A program made the position numbers and the translations under genes. Below the pieces are notes generated by a model, which saw only the letters and a program-made list of their open reading frames with translations, was not told the origin of the DNA and made no database searches. Shown here piece after piece: positions 36,901 through 44,056 of a stretch of 64,000 nucleotides of DNA; position 1 is the stretch's first letter, and every line of letters starts with the position of its first letter. The stretch is from Micromonospora sp. R77 (GTDB taxonomy: Bacteria > Actinomycetota > Actinomycetes > Mycobacteriales > Micromonosporaceae): contig NZ_JALDST010000001.1 of assembly GCF_022747945.1 (NCBI RefSeq), positions 6,324,001 to 6,388,000 on the forward strand. The letters are read 5' to 3'.

Positions 36901-37936
36901 GCAGTTGGTTCAGCTCACGGATCACCGACACACCGCTGAACGCGGAGTGTTCCAGGTCCCGCAGCAACTGACGACGCCACGCCTTGGCGCGGGCGACGAA
37001 GGTGGACTCGGCTGCGCCGGCTGCGCATTCGACCAGCACCGTGCTGCTGAAATTCCCGATGATCTTGTCGGCGTCGGGATGGAAGGGAGATCGTTCGCCG
37101 TACATCATGTTTATCGTGAAATCGGGATTCTTCGACCAGTGCCGCAGCACCTCGCAGAACGCGGTACCGAGCACCATGGTGCCGGTCATCCGGTTCTTCT
37201 TGATCCGTTCGGCGAGGCCGCTCCACTCGTTCGCCGGCATCCGGAAGACGCGCCGCACGAGCCGCGGGTCGGGGTTCCCGCTGAGTCGTCGGCGCGGCAG
37301 CTCCGGCGCCGCCGGCAACGTCTCGAGCCGGTCCATCCAGTATTTGCGGGCGACCGCGTAACTCTCCTCGTCCTTGCGCCGCTCGAAGTCCCGCCGGTAC
37401 TGCGGGAAGCTGTAGCGCAGCGGTGGCAGTGTCTCCCCGTCCAGCAGGGCGCGGAGCTCCTGGGCGAAGATCTCACCGGAGAATCCGTCCATGGCCAACA
37501 GTCGTCCGCACACCTGCACCACGAAGTGGTTGTCCAGCGCGTAGACCGCGACGTCGAACGGGGCGCGGCGGCCCAGGGGCGGGCCGGACCGGCAGATCCG
37601 GTCCCGACCGTCGGTGATCACCCGTCGGCAGGTGGCCTCCGGCAGTCCCCGCAGGATGCGGTAGGTCAGGGGGACCGGGAGGTTGTCCTGGATGTGCAGC
37701 AGGCCGGCCTCGTCGAAGGTCGCCCGGAGCATCTCGTGGCGTTGCATCAACTGGTAGAGGGCATTGCTGAAGGCTTGCAGGTCCAGCCCGTGGCACGCGT
37801 ACTCCTCGTAGAAAAGCGCGGGTCCGCCGAGCTGGAAGTCGCCGATCTCGCCGAGCAGATACGCGTACTGGAGTTCGCTGAGGGGTGCAGTGATGGGGGG
37901 CGGCTCGTGTTCTTGCAGATCGGAAAGCAAATCCAT
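33992..37936 (-). CDS. NRPS: Cy-A-PCP-TE
   Basis: 1314 residues, intact. ATG 37936 has GGGAG 8 nt upstream; an upstream TTG is less likely. Cy4 covers about residues 20-460, but its core motif is RLLAMDGFS, that is R-x4-D-x2-S in place of DxxxxDxxS. The A domain (TSGTTGTPKG, core motif FTFDLSVWD) has pocket residues DLWNMSLIW by eye, cysteine-like except for Trp at the third position. PCP: GGSSLQAAQL. The TE has GWSFGGTVAYE and the terminal His in GDHFAMV, so it should be active. This synthetase is the only one in the window with a complete terminal TE and is the likely release module. Confidence 0.93.
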   Translation of the reverse strand: MDLLSDLQEHEPPPITAPLSELQYAYLLGEIGDFQLGGPALFYEEYACHGLDLQAFSNALYQLMQRHEMLRATFDEAGLLHIQDNLPVPLTYRILRGLPEATCRRVITDGRDRICRSGPPLGRRAPFDVAVYALDNHFVVQVCGRLLAMDGFSGEIFAQELRALLDGETLPPLRYSFPQYRRDFERRKDEESYAVARKYWMDRLETLPAAPELPRRRLSGNPDPRLVRRVFRMPANEWSGLAERIKKNRMTGTMVLGTAFCEVLRHWSKNPDFTINMMYGERSPFHPDADKIIGNFSSTVLVECAAGAAESTFVARAKAWRRQLLRDLEHSAFSGVSVIRELNQLHGNSRHASMPVVFTSMLGVGDAGEGVFLEHLGWQRLEGRVRTPQVALDHQVYVADNALVTTWDSADDLYPAGMIDEMFAAYRMLLTRLATDDDAWQETVFDLTPARQLTIRRTVNDTAAPVPMVTLHDLFRKQAERNPERTAVIAGGDEISYGRLQDQANAIAADLIAEGVRPGDLVGVRAVRGPRQTAALLGVLMAGAAYVPISPEWPRHRREQVADVAGLRLLLSDRTNEAEPEADGVHVVDIATAMARHDGADRVTVPVPSRALAYVIFTSGTTGTPKGVMIAHDSAANTIVDVNERFGVGTRDRVLAVSDFTFDLSVWDTFGTFAAGGTLVIPDAGHEREVTHLYDLCQTYGVTVWNSVPAYLLMFTDFVRAGDRPPLPELRLAMVSGDWVPVHLGSEVSAIAPNVACVSLGGATEASIWSNYFPVPVEVPEHWVSIPYGYPLRNQRFQVLDGRMSDRPDWVPGELFIAGHGLAEGYLGDAELTAATFLTHPRSAERIYRSGDWARYWPDGTLEFLGREDPQVKVNGFRVELGEVEAALLSHPRVTDAAVVARNDGRGVTLVAFVAATAAAEHLVAQLKEHLGATLPAYMTPHVIEVLDRLPLTGNGKVDRRRLGERARSATVAPVAVDATPRTPTEQVLAQLWSELLGLTSVAYTDDFFARGGSSLQAAQLMNRIEQRLGRRLPLATLYTSGTLERLAAQLDETGVTAAESALVRLAEQDGPPIVLVHPVGGDLLCYRPLVDRLRARYRVYGLTSAGARRHRAVEEMAAGYLAELTPVLDDGPVRLAGWSFGGTVAYEMGRRLRRDGRDCRVVLLDPWLRDPANPTPDGVTLVRAFLHNLAGTAVQVPELPADTTEALRRTWSAPPPELSVLRSIGFAELQDMFSAFEANTRALLRYTVTPEDGMPVTVVEASCTTLGPAGGYLVPWRQAAPTLPGARFHTLDGDHFAMVAGENADTVAQLVDD

Positions 37937-38121
37937 CTGTCTGGCTCCCAGTGTTCGTGCCAACGGGCTGGACGCAGCAGGACATATCCGAGCAGGACGG
38001 CACGGGCCCTCGTGACCGGAACGGGGTTGTCGCGGGGTGCGACGTCACGCTCACACAGCGGGTGAGGTAGGTCAATCAACCCTTTGGGCGAGGAAGGCAG
38101 GGAGGTTAGTGGCTCCAATGT
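37937..38121 (-). other. 185-bp spacer between PCP and NRPS genes
   Basis: A longer gap inside a same-strand pair. I see no ORF with coding character and no copy of the ATACGAG element. It may hold a second promoter for the synthetase, but no convincing -35/-10 pair was found. Confidence 0.3.
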
Positions 38122-38358
38122 CTACTTGGCCGGGGCGGATCGAACCGTATCGACATAAGCCGTTAGTTCGGCGGGAGTCGGTTGATCGAAGACCTCGACC
38201 ATCGGAATCTGCACACCGAAGACGATTTTTACCCAATGGACGATGGCGGCGGCCGCCATCGAATCACCTTCAAGGTCGTCGAAGAAGTCCGATTCGGACG
38301 TAACGGTGGTTTTGAAAATGTTCTGCCAGATGTCCAGCATTCGTTGCTGGTCGTCCAT
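38122..38358 (-). CDS. Free-standing peptidyl/acyl carrier protein
   Basis: 78 residues from ATG 38358 with a GAGGGGG ribosome site. The attachment motif is DDLEGDSMAAAAIV with Ser33; the last helix VEVFDQPTPAELTAYVDTV is typical of PCPs (F-x-x-PTxxxLA). The sequence is less GC-rich than its neighbours (TTTACCC, ATTTTT runs), which may mark a different history. It lies upstream of the Cy-A-PCP-TE synthetase in the same direction and could present a substrate to that Cy domain or to one of the free C domains. Confidence 0.88.
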   Translation of the reverse strand: MDDQQRMLDIWQNIFKTTVTSESDFFDDLEGDSMAAAAIVHWVKIVFGVQIPMVEVFDQPTPAELTAYVDTVRSAPAK

Positions 38359-38392
38359 GGCGCCCCCTCGGTCGACGTCAGAAGCATGCTGT

Positions 38393-38435
38393 CAAACACT
38401 CGCATACACGAGCTACGCTAGCGCAGACACGAGAC
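38393..38435. promoter_or_regulatory. Operator-like element between PCP and MBL-fold genes
   Basis: CAAACACTCGCATACACGAGCTACGCTAGCGCAGACACGAGAC. ACACGAG occurs at 38406 and 38427, 21 bp apart, and the reverse complement begins with GCGAGTGTTTG as at 45826. The centre contains CTAGCG. It sits in a 139-bp divergent gap. Confidence 0.5.
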
Positions 38436-38497
38436 TTGGCAAGGCATGGTCGGGGAGTCGACGCCCGGCCGAGCCGCACGGAGTTGCGGAGCTGACG

Positions 38498-39517
38498 ATG
38501 AGGTATCCCCGTAGTGTCTACCGCCTGTACGACCGGCTGCGCGCCGAGAGACGAGGAGAACGCAGCTGGCCGGCCAGCTTCGCCGACCGGCTCACCCATC
38601 CGGTGCCCGGCTCCCGCGCGGTGCGCCGGCTGATGCTCTCCGGCGGCATGCGTCCCGACCTCACCGACGCCGCCCGCATCCCGGTGCGACCGCACGCCGG
38701 GTTGCCCGCCGTGCCGCCCACCGAGGTCGACGTCACCTGGGCCGGCCACGCGTCCTGCGTGCTGCGCATCGGCGGTCTGGTGGTGCTCACCGACCCGGTG
38801 TGGTCCACCCGGATCCCCGGCGTCCGACCCCGGCTCACCCCTCCCGGCGTGCCGTGGGAGGCCCTGCCGCGCGTCGACGTGGTGGTGATCAGCCACAACC
38901 ACTTCGACCACCTCGACGCCCCCACCGTACGCCGGTTGCCCCGCGACACCCGGATGCTCGTCCCCGGCGGCCTGGGCTGGTGGTTCCGCCGCCTCGGCTT
39001 CAGTCGGGTGTCCGAACTGGACTGGTGGGAGACCGCCGAGGTCGGACAGGTGCGTTTCACGTTCACCCCGTCGCACCACTGGAGCCGCCGGACGCTGTTC
39101 GACGGCTGTCGCAGCCTCTGGGGCGGCTGGGTGATGACCGCGCGGCCGGACACTCCCGCGGCCACCACCGTCTACTTCGCCGGCGACTCCGCCTACGGGG
39201 GGTACTTCGCCGAGATCGGCGCCCGCTGCCCCGGCATCGACCTGGCGATCATGCCGGTGGGCGCGTACCTGCCCCGGTGGTTCATGAAGCCGCTGCACAT
39301 GAGCCCGGCCGAGGCGGTCCGGGCCTGCGGCGACCTGGGGGCCCCGCGCATGATGACCATGCACTGGGGCACCTTCGTGCTCTCCGCCGAGACGCCGATG
39401 GCCCCCGTCGAGCAGGCGCGGATCGCCTGGCGGGAGGCCGGCCGCGACGAGCACGACCTCTGGGACCTGGCGGTGGGCGAGTCGCGGACCCTGCTGCCGG
39501 CGAACACGACCGGCTGA
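38498..39517 (+). CDS. Metallo-beta-lactamase-fold hydrolase (UlaG/NAPE-PLD-like)
   Basis: 339 residues from ATG 38498. VDVTWAGHASCVLRIGG and the zinc motif SHNHFDHLD (HxHxDH) near residue 135, with later TPSHHWSRR, FAGDSAYGGYF and MHWGTF supplying further metal ligands. This layout matches the RomA/NAPE-PLD/UlaG-like branch, which hydrolyses phosphodiesters, lactones or amides. The N-terminal 70 residues are the lipid-hydrolase-type extension. It is divergent from the carrier protein and shares the operator, so a role in product processing or self-protection is possible. Confidence 0.87.
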   Translation: MRYPRSVYRLYDRLRAERRGERSWPASFADRLTHPVPGSRAVRRLMLSGGMRPDLTDAARIPVRPHAGLPAVPPTEVDVTWAGHASCVLRIGGLVVLTDPVWSTRIPGVRPRLTPPGVPWEALPRVDVVVISHNHFDHLDAPTVRRLPRDTRMLVPGGLGWWFRRLGFSRVSELDWWETAEVGQVRFTFTPSHHWSRRTLFDGCRSLWGGWVMTARPDTPAATTVYFAGDSAYGGYFAEIGARCPGIDLAIMPVGAYLPRWFMKPLHMSPAEAVRACGDLGAPRMMTMHWGTFVLSAETPMAPVEQARIAWREAGRDEHDLWDLAVGESRTLLPANTTG

Positions 39518-39519
39518 AA

Positions 39520-39559
39520 GCCCAGGGTGCCCCGGACCTCGGTCCGGGGCACCCTGGGC
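39520..39559. terminator. Bidirectional terminator hairpin
   Basis: GCCCAGGGTGCCCCGGAC and its exact complement form an 18-bp stem with a 4-nt loop between genes converging at 39517 and 39577. It is the strongest hairpin in the window. Confidence 0.75.
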
Positions 39560-39576
39560 GCGGCTGGGCGTCAGCG

Positions 39577-40962
39577 CTAGCGGCTGCCCGGTGCCGGGCG
39601 GCGCGCGAAGAACCGCTTCGGCGCCAGCGCCGCCTGGTAGGGCAGCATCAGCGGCAACCGGTCACCGACCCGCTGCCGCCAGATGAAGAACTCCCCGCCC
39701 TTGTTGCCGAAGCCGCCGGGCAGGAACTTCGGCTGGTTGACCGTCACGAAGGCGAGGTCGGTGAACTCGGTCTGCCGGCGCAGGACCAGGTCCCGCAGGA
39801 TCTTGCCGCCGGTGTGGCTGGCCGCGATGCCGCTGCCGGTGTACCCGTGGCCGTACACCATGTCCGACGGGGTGCGACCGAACTGCGGGATGAACGTGTG
39901 GCTCCAGCTGATCAGGCCGCCGTTGGCGTGGCTGAACCGCACGTCCCGCCACTGCGGGAAGAACGTCCGGAAGGACTGCTCCAGCTTGGCGTACGCGTCG
40001 TCGTTGTGCCGGTGCCGGGGATCGGTGTCACGGTCGCCGAACATGTACCAGAGGCCACCGGCCCAGAGCACCCGGTTGTCCGGGGTGAGCCGCGCCGCGG
40101 TGGAGAACGACAGCGAGTTCGCCACCCCCTCGCCACCCGGCCAGGCCACCCGGGCGAGCTGGGCGTCGGTCAGCGGCTCGGTCACCATCAGGTAGTTCCA
40201 CACCGGCATCTGCCGGGGGTACAGCTCGGGGAACTGCCCCTGCAGCGCGTTGGTGGCCATCACCACCTGGTCGGCGACGATCGTGCCCTTCGGCGTGGTC
40301 ACCCGCCACTTGCCGTCGACCTTCTCCACCGTCTCGGCCGGGGTGTGCTCGTAGATCGGCACCTGCTGCTCCCGCACCACCCGGGCCAGCCCGAGGACCA
40401 GCCGGTACGGGTTGAGCAGCGCGCCGCTCACCTTGAGCGCGCCGAGCACCGTGGGGGAGCCGATCCGCTCCTGCGCCTCCTGGGCGTCCAGCAGCCGGAA
40501 GGACGCCACCCCCGCCTTGCGGGCCCGCTTGATCTGCAACTCCAGCCGGGCCAGCTGCTTGGTGTCGGTGGCCACCTGCAGGATGCCGCTGTTCTGGTAC
40601 TGCGCGTCGATGCCGTTCTGCCGGCAGAACCGGCCGATCTCCAGCACCGACCGGGCCACCGACTTGTAGACCCCGCCGGCCTTCTCCTTGCCGTAGTACC
40701 AGAGCAGTCGGCGCAGCACCTTGCCCGCGGTCATCTGCACGAAGCCCGCGTTCATGCCGGAGGCACCGCCGCCGACCGCGCCGGCCTCCACCACCGCGAC
40801 CGACATGCCGGGCTCGGCCTGCTTGAGGAAGTGCGCGGCCCAGAGGCCGGTGTAGCCGGCGCCGACGATGCAGACGTCGCAGCTGAGGTCACCGTCCAGC
40901 GGTTCGCCGGGTTCCGCCGTCGCGGTCTCGTGCCAGTAGATGTCGGTGGACAGCCGGTCCAT
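39577..40962 (-). CDS. FAD-dependent amine oxidase (DadA/glycine oxidase family)
   Basis: 461 residues, intact, ATG 40962. The Rossmann loop CDVCIVGAGYTGLWAAHFL near residue 30 binds FAD; VGGGASGMNAGFVQM is the second FAD contact; the C-terminal YGHGYTGSGIAASHTGGKIL is the usual family ending. Such enzymes oxidise C-N bonds of amino acids or cyclic amines to imines with oxygen. In this pathway, oxidation of thiazolidine or thiazoline to a more unsaturated ring is a reasonable guess. A second member lies at 42687-44056 in the same operon. Confidence 0.9.
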   Translation of the reverse strand: MDRLSTDIYWHETATAEPGEPLDGDLSCDVCIVGAGYTGLWAAHFLKQAEPGMSVAVVEAGAVGGGASGMNAGFVQMTAGKVLRRLLWYYGKEKAGGVYKSVARSVLEIGRFCRQNGIDAQYQNSGILQVATDTKQLARLELQIKRARKAGVASFRLLDAQEAQERIGSPTVLGALKVSGALLNPYRLVLGLARVVREQQVPIYEHTPAETVEKVDGKWRVTTPKGTIVADQVVMATNALQGQFPELYPRQMPVWNYLMVTEPLTDAQLARVAWPGGEGVANSLSFSTAARLTPDNRVLWAGGLWYMFGDRDTDPRHRHNDDAYAKLEQSFRTFFPQWRDVRFSHANGGLISWSHTFIPQFGRTPSDMVYGHGYTGSGIAASHTGGKILRDLVLRRQTEFTDLAFVTVNQPKFLPGGFGNKGGEFFIWRQRVGDRLPLMLPYQAALAPKRFFARRPAPGSR

Positions 40963-40996
40963 GGAGTGTCTCCTTCAGCGCAGGTGCGGCATGGGG

Positions 40997-42184
40997 TCAG
41001 GCGGGCCGGAGGACCAGCGGAAGATGCTCGAACGACCGCAGGCTCCCGTGCCGGCGCCGGCGGGCGCCGTGGTCGCGGCCGAGGTCGCGGAACCGGGTGG
41101 CCAGCGCGGTGAAGACCAGCTCACCCATCAGCCGGGCGAGCGCGGTGCCGAGGCAGCGGTGCAGGCCACCGCCGAAGCCCAGGTGCGGGTTCGGGGTCCG
41201 GCCGATGTCCAGCCGGTCGGGCTCGTGGAACGCCGCCGGGTCGCGGTTCGCCGCGCCCAGCAGCAGCATCACCGACCGGCCGGCCCGGATCTTGTGGCCG
41301 TCCTGGACGATCGGTTCGCGGCACACCCGGATCGCGTTCTGGATCGGGGAGTCGAAGCGCAGGAACTCGTCGATCGCGGTGCTCACCAGGCCGGGCTCGG
41401 CCCGCAGCCGGTCCAGCTGGTCCGGCTGGTCGAGCAGCGCCGCGCAGCCGTTGGAGAGCAGTCCCATCGTGGTCTCGAACCCGGCGTGGAAGAGGAACAG
41501 CAGGTTGTCCACGATCGGTCCCACGCCCACCCGCCGGGCCGCCGGGTCGTCCGCGTACAGGGCGGCGAGGCCGGAGTCGCCGTCGCGCAGCAACGCGGCC
41601 ACGTACTCCCGCAGCCAGGTCACCGCCACGTCGACCTCGCCGCGCTCCGCCAGGGTCAGGTTCGCCGCGTCGAACACCTTGGCCAGGTCCACCACCCGGG
41701 GCAGCACCGCGTCCCGGTCGGCGTCCGGGATGCCGATCAGCCGGCAGATCACCGTCACCGGCAGCGGTACGGCGAGCCCGGTGACCAGGTCCATCCGGCC
41801 GGTGTCCAGGGCGGGCACCAGCAACTGGTCGACCAACGCGCGGACGTCGTCGGTCATCGCCCGGACGGCGGCGACGGAGAACGCCCGACCGAGGAACCGG
41901 CGCAGCTCGGTGTGCTCCGGCGGGTCCTGGGTGAGCACGATCCGCCCGGGAAAGGCGGCGGCCGGCCCCTCGCCCAGGGTGAGCCGGATGAAGTCCGGCG
42001 GGAAGTGGCTGGCCAGGCGGGCGTCCCGCAGCAGCGCGCTGGCCGCGGCGTGCCGCACCACCAGGGACTGGCCGAACTCGCCACGCACCACGGCACCCTG
42101 CTCCCGCAACCGCGCGTACTCGGGGTACGGGTCGTCCGAGGAGGCCAGGTCGACCGCCTGGATGCGGGGCCGGGCGTCGGTCAC
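40997..42184 (-). CDS. Cytochrome P450
   Basis: 395 residues. GTG 42184 overlaps the VOC stop (GTGA). I-helix HAGFETTMG, ExxR in EFLRFDSP, haem loop FGGGLHRCLG. It shares GRTPNPHL and the AGFET helix with the P450s at 7969 and 29910, pointing to duplication within the locus. It lies 34 bp upstream of the amine oxidase gene in a five-gene minus operon headed by the aryl-AMP ligase, so it may act on aryl or heterocycle positions. Confidence 0.93.
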   Translation of the reverse strand: MTDARPRIQAVDLASSDDPYPEYARLREQGAVVRGEFGQSLVVRHAAASALLRDARLASHFPPDFIRLTLGEGPAAAFPGRIVLTQDPPEHTELRRFLGRAFSVAAVRAMTDDVRALVDQLLVPALDTGRMDLVTGLAVPLPVTVICRLIGIPDADRDAVLPRVVDLAKVFDAANLTLAERGEVDVAVTWLREYVAALLRDGDSGLAALYADDPAARRVGVGPIVDNLLFLFHAGFETTMGLLSNGCAALLDQPDQLDRLRAEPGLVSTAIDEFLRFDSPIQNAIRVCREPIVQDGHKIRAGRSVMLLLGAANRDPAAFHEPDRLDIGRTPNPHLGFGGGLHRCLGTALARLMGELVFTALATRFRDLGRDHGARRRRHGSLRSFEHLPLVLRPA

Positions 42185-42666
42185 GACGACGCCCGCGCGG
42201 CGCGCTTGGCCCGGTGGTGCTCCCGCATCCGGCGCATGAAGTAGTCCGCGTTGAGCCAGTACAGCTCGAGCCAGATGTTGTCCGGGTCGCGCAGCCACAC
42301 GCCGTACCCGGCCTCCAGGAACAACTCCTGCACCCCGCCGTGCGGGGTCCCGGTGCGGTCCAGATGCGCCACCCACTCCAGCAGCGTCTCCCGCTCGGGT
42401 ACGTGGAAGGCCAGGTGGTGCAGGCCGACCCGGTGCTCGTCGAACGGCTCGGTGCTGGGCTCGTCGGCCTGGCCGAGCACGATCGAGGTGAGCGCCCGGG
42501 AGTGCAGCAGGGTGCGGAAGTGGAAGCCGGACTCCACCGGCCGGGCGTCGCGCACCACCGTGAAGCCGAGCGCCCGGCAGTACCACTCGGTGCTGCGCTC
42601 CAGGTCGCGGACGGTGAGGTTGATGTGGGTGCCGCCGTTCAGCGCCGGTACCGCGTCGCCGGTCAT
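42181..42666 (-). CDS. VOC-family dioxygenase-like protein
   Basis: 161 residues from ATG 42666. THINLTVRDLERSTEWYCRALGF at the start, GLHHLAFHVPERETLLEW in the middle and GYGVWLRDPDNIWLELYWLN at the end. His, His and Glu occur at the positions that bind metal in catechol-dioxygenase/glyoxalase relatives, so this VOC protein could be catalytic. It lies 20 bp after the amine oxidase and overlaps the P450 start. The substrate cannot be predicted; lactoylglutathione lyase is the usual but uninformative label. Confidence 0.83.
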   Translation of the reverse strand: MTGDAVPALNGGTHINLTVRDLERSTEWYCRALGFTVVRDARPVESGFHFRTLLHSRALTSIVLGQADEPSTEPFDEHRVGLHHLAFHVPERETLLEWVAHLDRTGTPHGGVQELFLEAGYGVWLRDPDNIWLELYWLNADYFMRRMREHHRAKRAARASS

Positions 42667-42686
42667 CTCGGTTCCTCTCGCAGGTG

Positions 42687-44056
42687 TCACAGGACGGTCC
42701 GCATCACCACGCCGGCCAGCGGCGCGGGGCGGCCGGTACGGTCCTCGTAGCGGTCGGCCAGGGTGGCCAGGGCGCTGACCCCTCGGACGCCGAGGAAGCG
42801 CAGCGGTTCGGGCTCCCAGCGGCGGGCCCGGTGCCCGGTCCAGCACAGCCGCGCCTCCGGGCGGTTGACCCCGGCGACCAGACCGGCCAGGGTGCGCCCG
42901 GCGAGGTTGCTCAACGCGATGCCCTCGCCGCTGTAGCCGCCGGCGTGGCCGAGCCCGGACGCCGGGTCGTAGACGACGGCCGGCTCGCTGTCCCGGTGCA
43001 GGCCGTACGCGCCGGCCCAGCGGTCGGTGATCGGGTGCCCGGCCAGCGCCGGAACATCTCGGCCGCGGCGGCACGGAGCCGGGCGAACGTGCGGTCGCCG
43101 TACCGGCCGGCGGCCGAGGTGCCGGAGCCCGCCCGGTGTTGGCGCCCTGCCCGCCGACGACCAGCCGGTCCTCGGCCGTGCGGTGGAAGTAGGCGAACTG
43201 GTAGCGGAGTCGGCGACGGTGACCCGGCCGCGCCAGCCGACCTGCGCCCACGCCTCGCCGGCAGCGGTGCGGTGGCGATCGCCCGGGAGATGACCGGCAG
43301 CACCCGGCGGGCGTGCCCGGTCAGGCCACCCGTGTACGCCTCGGTGGCGGTCAAAACCGCCGGCGCCCGGATCACCGCGTCCGGGGTGACCACGGTGCCC
43401 GGGGTGACCCGCACGGCGCGGGTGTGCTCGGCGATCGTGACCCCGCGCCGCTCCACCGCGACGGCCAGCCCGGCGGCGAGCGCGGCCGGCTGCACCGCCG
43501 CGCAGTGCGGCGTGAAGCCGGCGAGCCGGACCCCGTCGACCCGCACGTACGCGTCGGCCTCGGCCGGTCCGAGCAGGGTCAGGTCCCGGATGCCGAGCTT
43601 CAGTCGCATGTCCTGCCAGGCGCGCAGCCGGTCCTCCTGCGGCCGGGTACGCGCCACGTAGAGCGAACCGTCCCGGGTGAAGCCCGCGTCGACGGACTCC
43701 GCGTCGAGCACCCGTTCGATCTCGTCGAGGGTCTTGCGGGCGGTGCGGAAGAAGCGCATCGCGTCCATCGGCCCGTACCGGCGCACCAGGGACGCCAGCA
43801 GCGCCGGCATCTCGGCCGTGCACCAGCCCCCGTTGCGCCCGGACGCGCCGTAGCCCACCGACTCGGCCTCGATCACCAGCACCCGGCGGTCCGGCGCGAG
43901 GACGCTGAGGTAGTACGCGGTCCACAGCCCGGTGAACCCGGCGCCGATGATCACCACGTCGGCGGTCACCTCGCCGTGCAGCGCCGGCCGGTCCGGCCGC
44001 GGCGGCAGCTCCCGCTGCCAGAGGCTGCCGGGCTCGCGGGTCGCGGCGGTGCTCAC
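42687..44056 (-). CDS. FAD-dependent amine oxidase (DadA-like), frameshifted
   Basis: About 455 residues after repair. GTG 44056 overlaps the AMP-ligase stop (GTGA). DVVIIGAGFTGLWTAYYLS is the FAD loop, SVGYGASGRNGGWC the second contact, and SGEGIALSNLAGRTLAGL the C-terminal motif. The frame changes near 43270, 43200, 43135 and 43045. Each piece continues the family sequence (ARRVLPVISRAIATAP, RYQFAYFHRTAEDRLV, YGDRTFARLRAAAAEMFR, ITDRWAGAYGLH), so indels in GC runs are the simplest explanation. It is similar to the intact enzyme at 39577, and the two may act on different ring nitrogens. Confidence 0.8.

Noticed and set aside
34049..38065. A 1338-residue plus-strand open frame
   Set aside because: It is exactly antisense to the intact Cy-A-PCP-TE gene and has no recognisable domain.
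37937..38121. Small coding gene or riboswitch in the 185-bp gap before the Cy-A-PCP-TE gene
   Set aside because: No start with a ribosome site and actinobacterial codon pattern, and no recognisable riboswitch core were seen.
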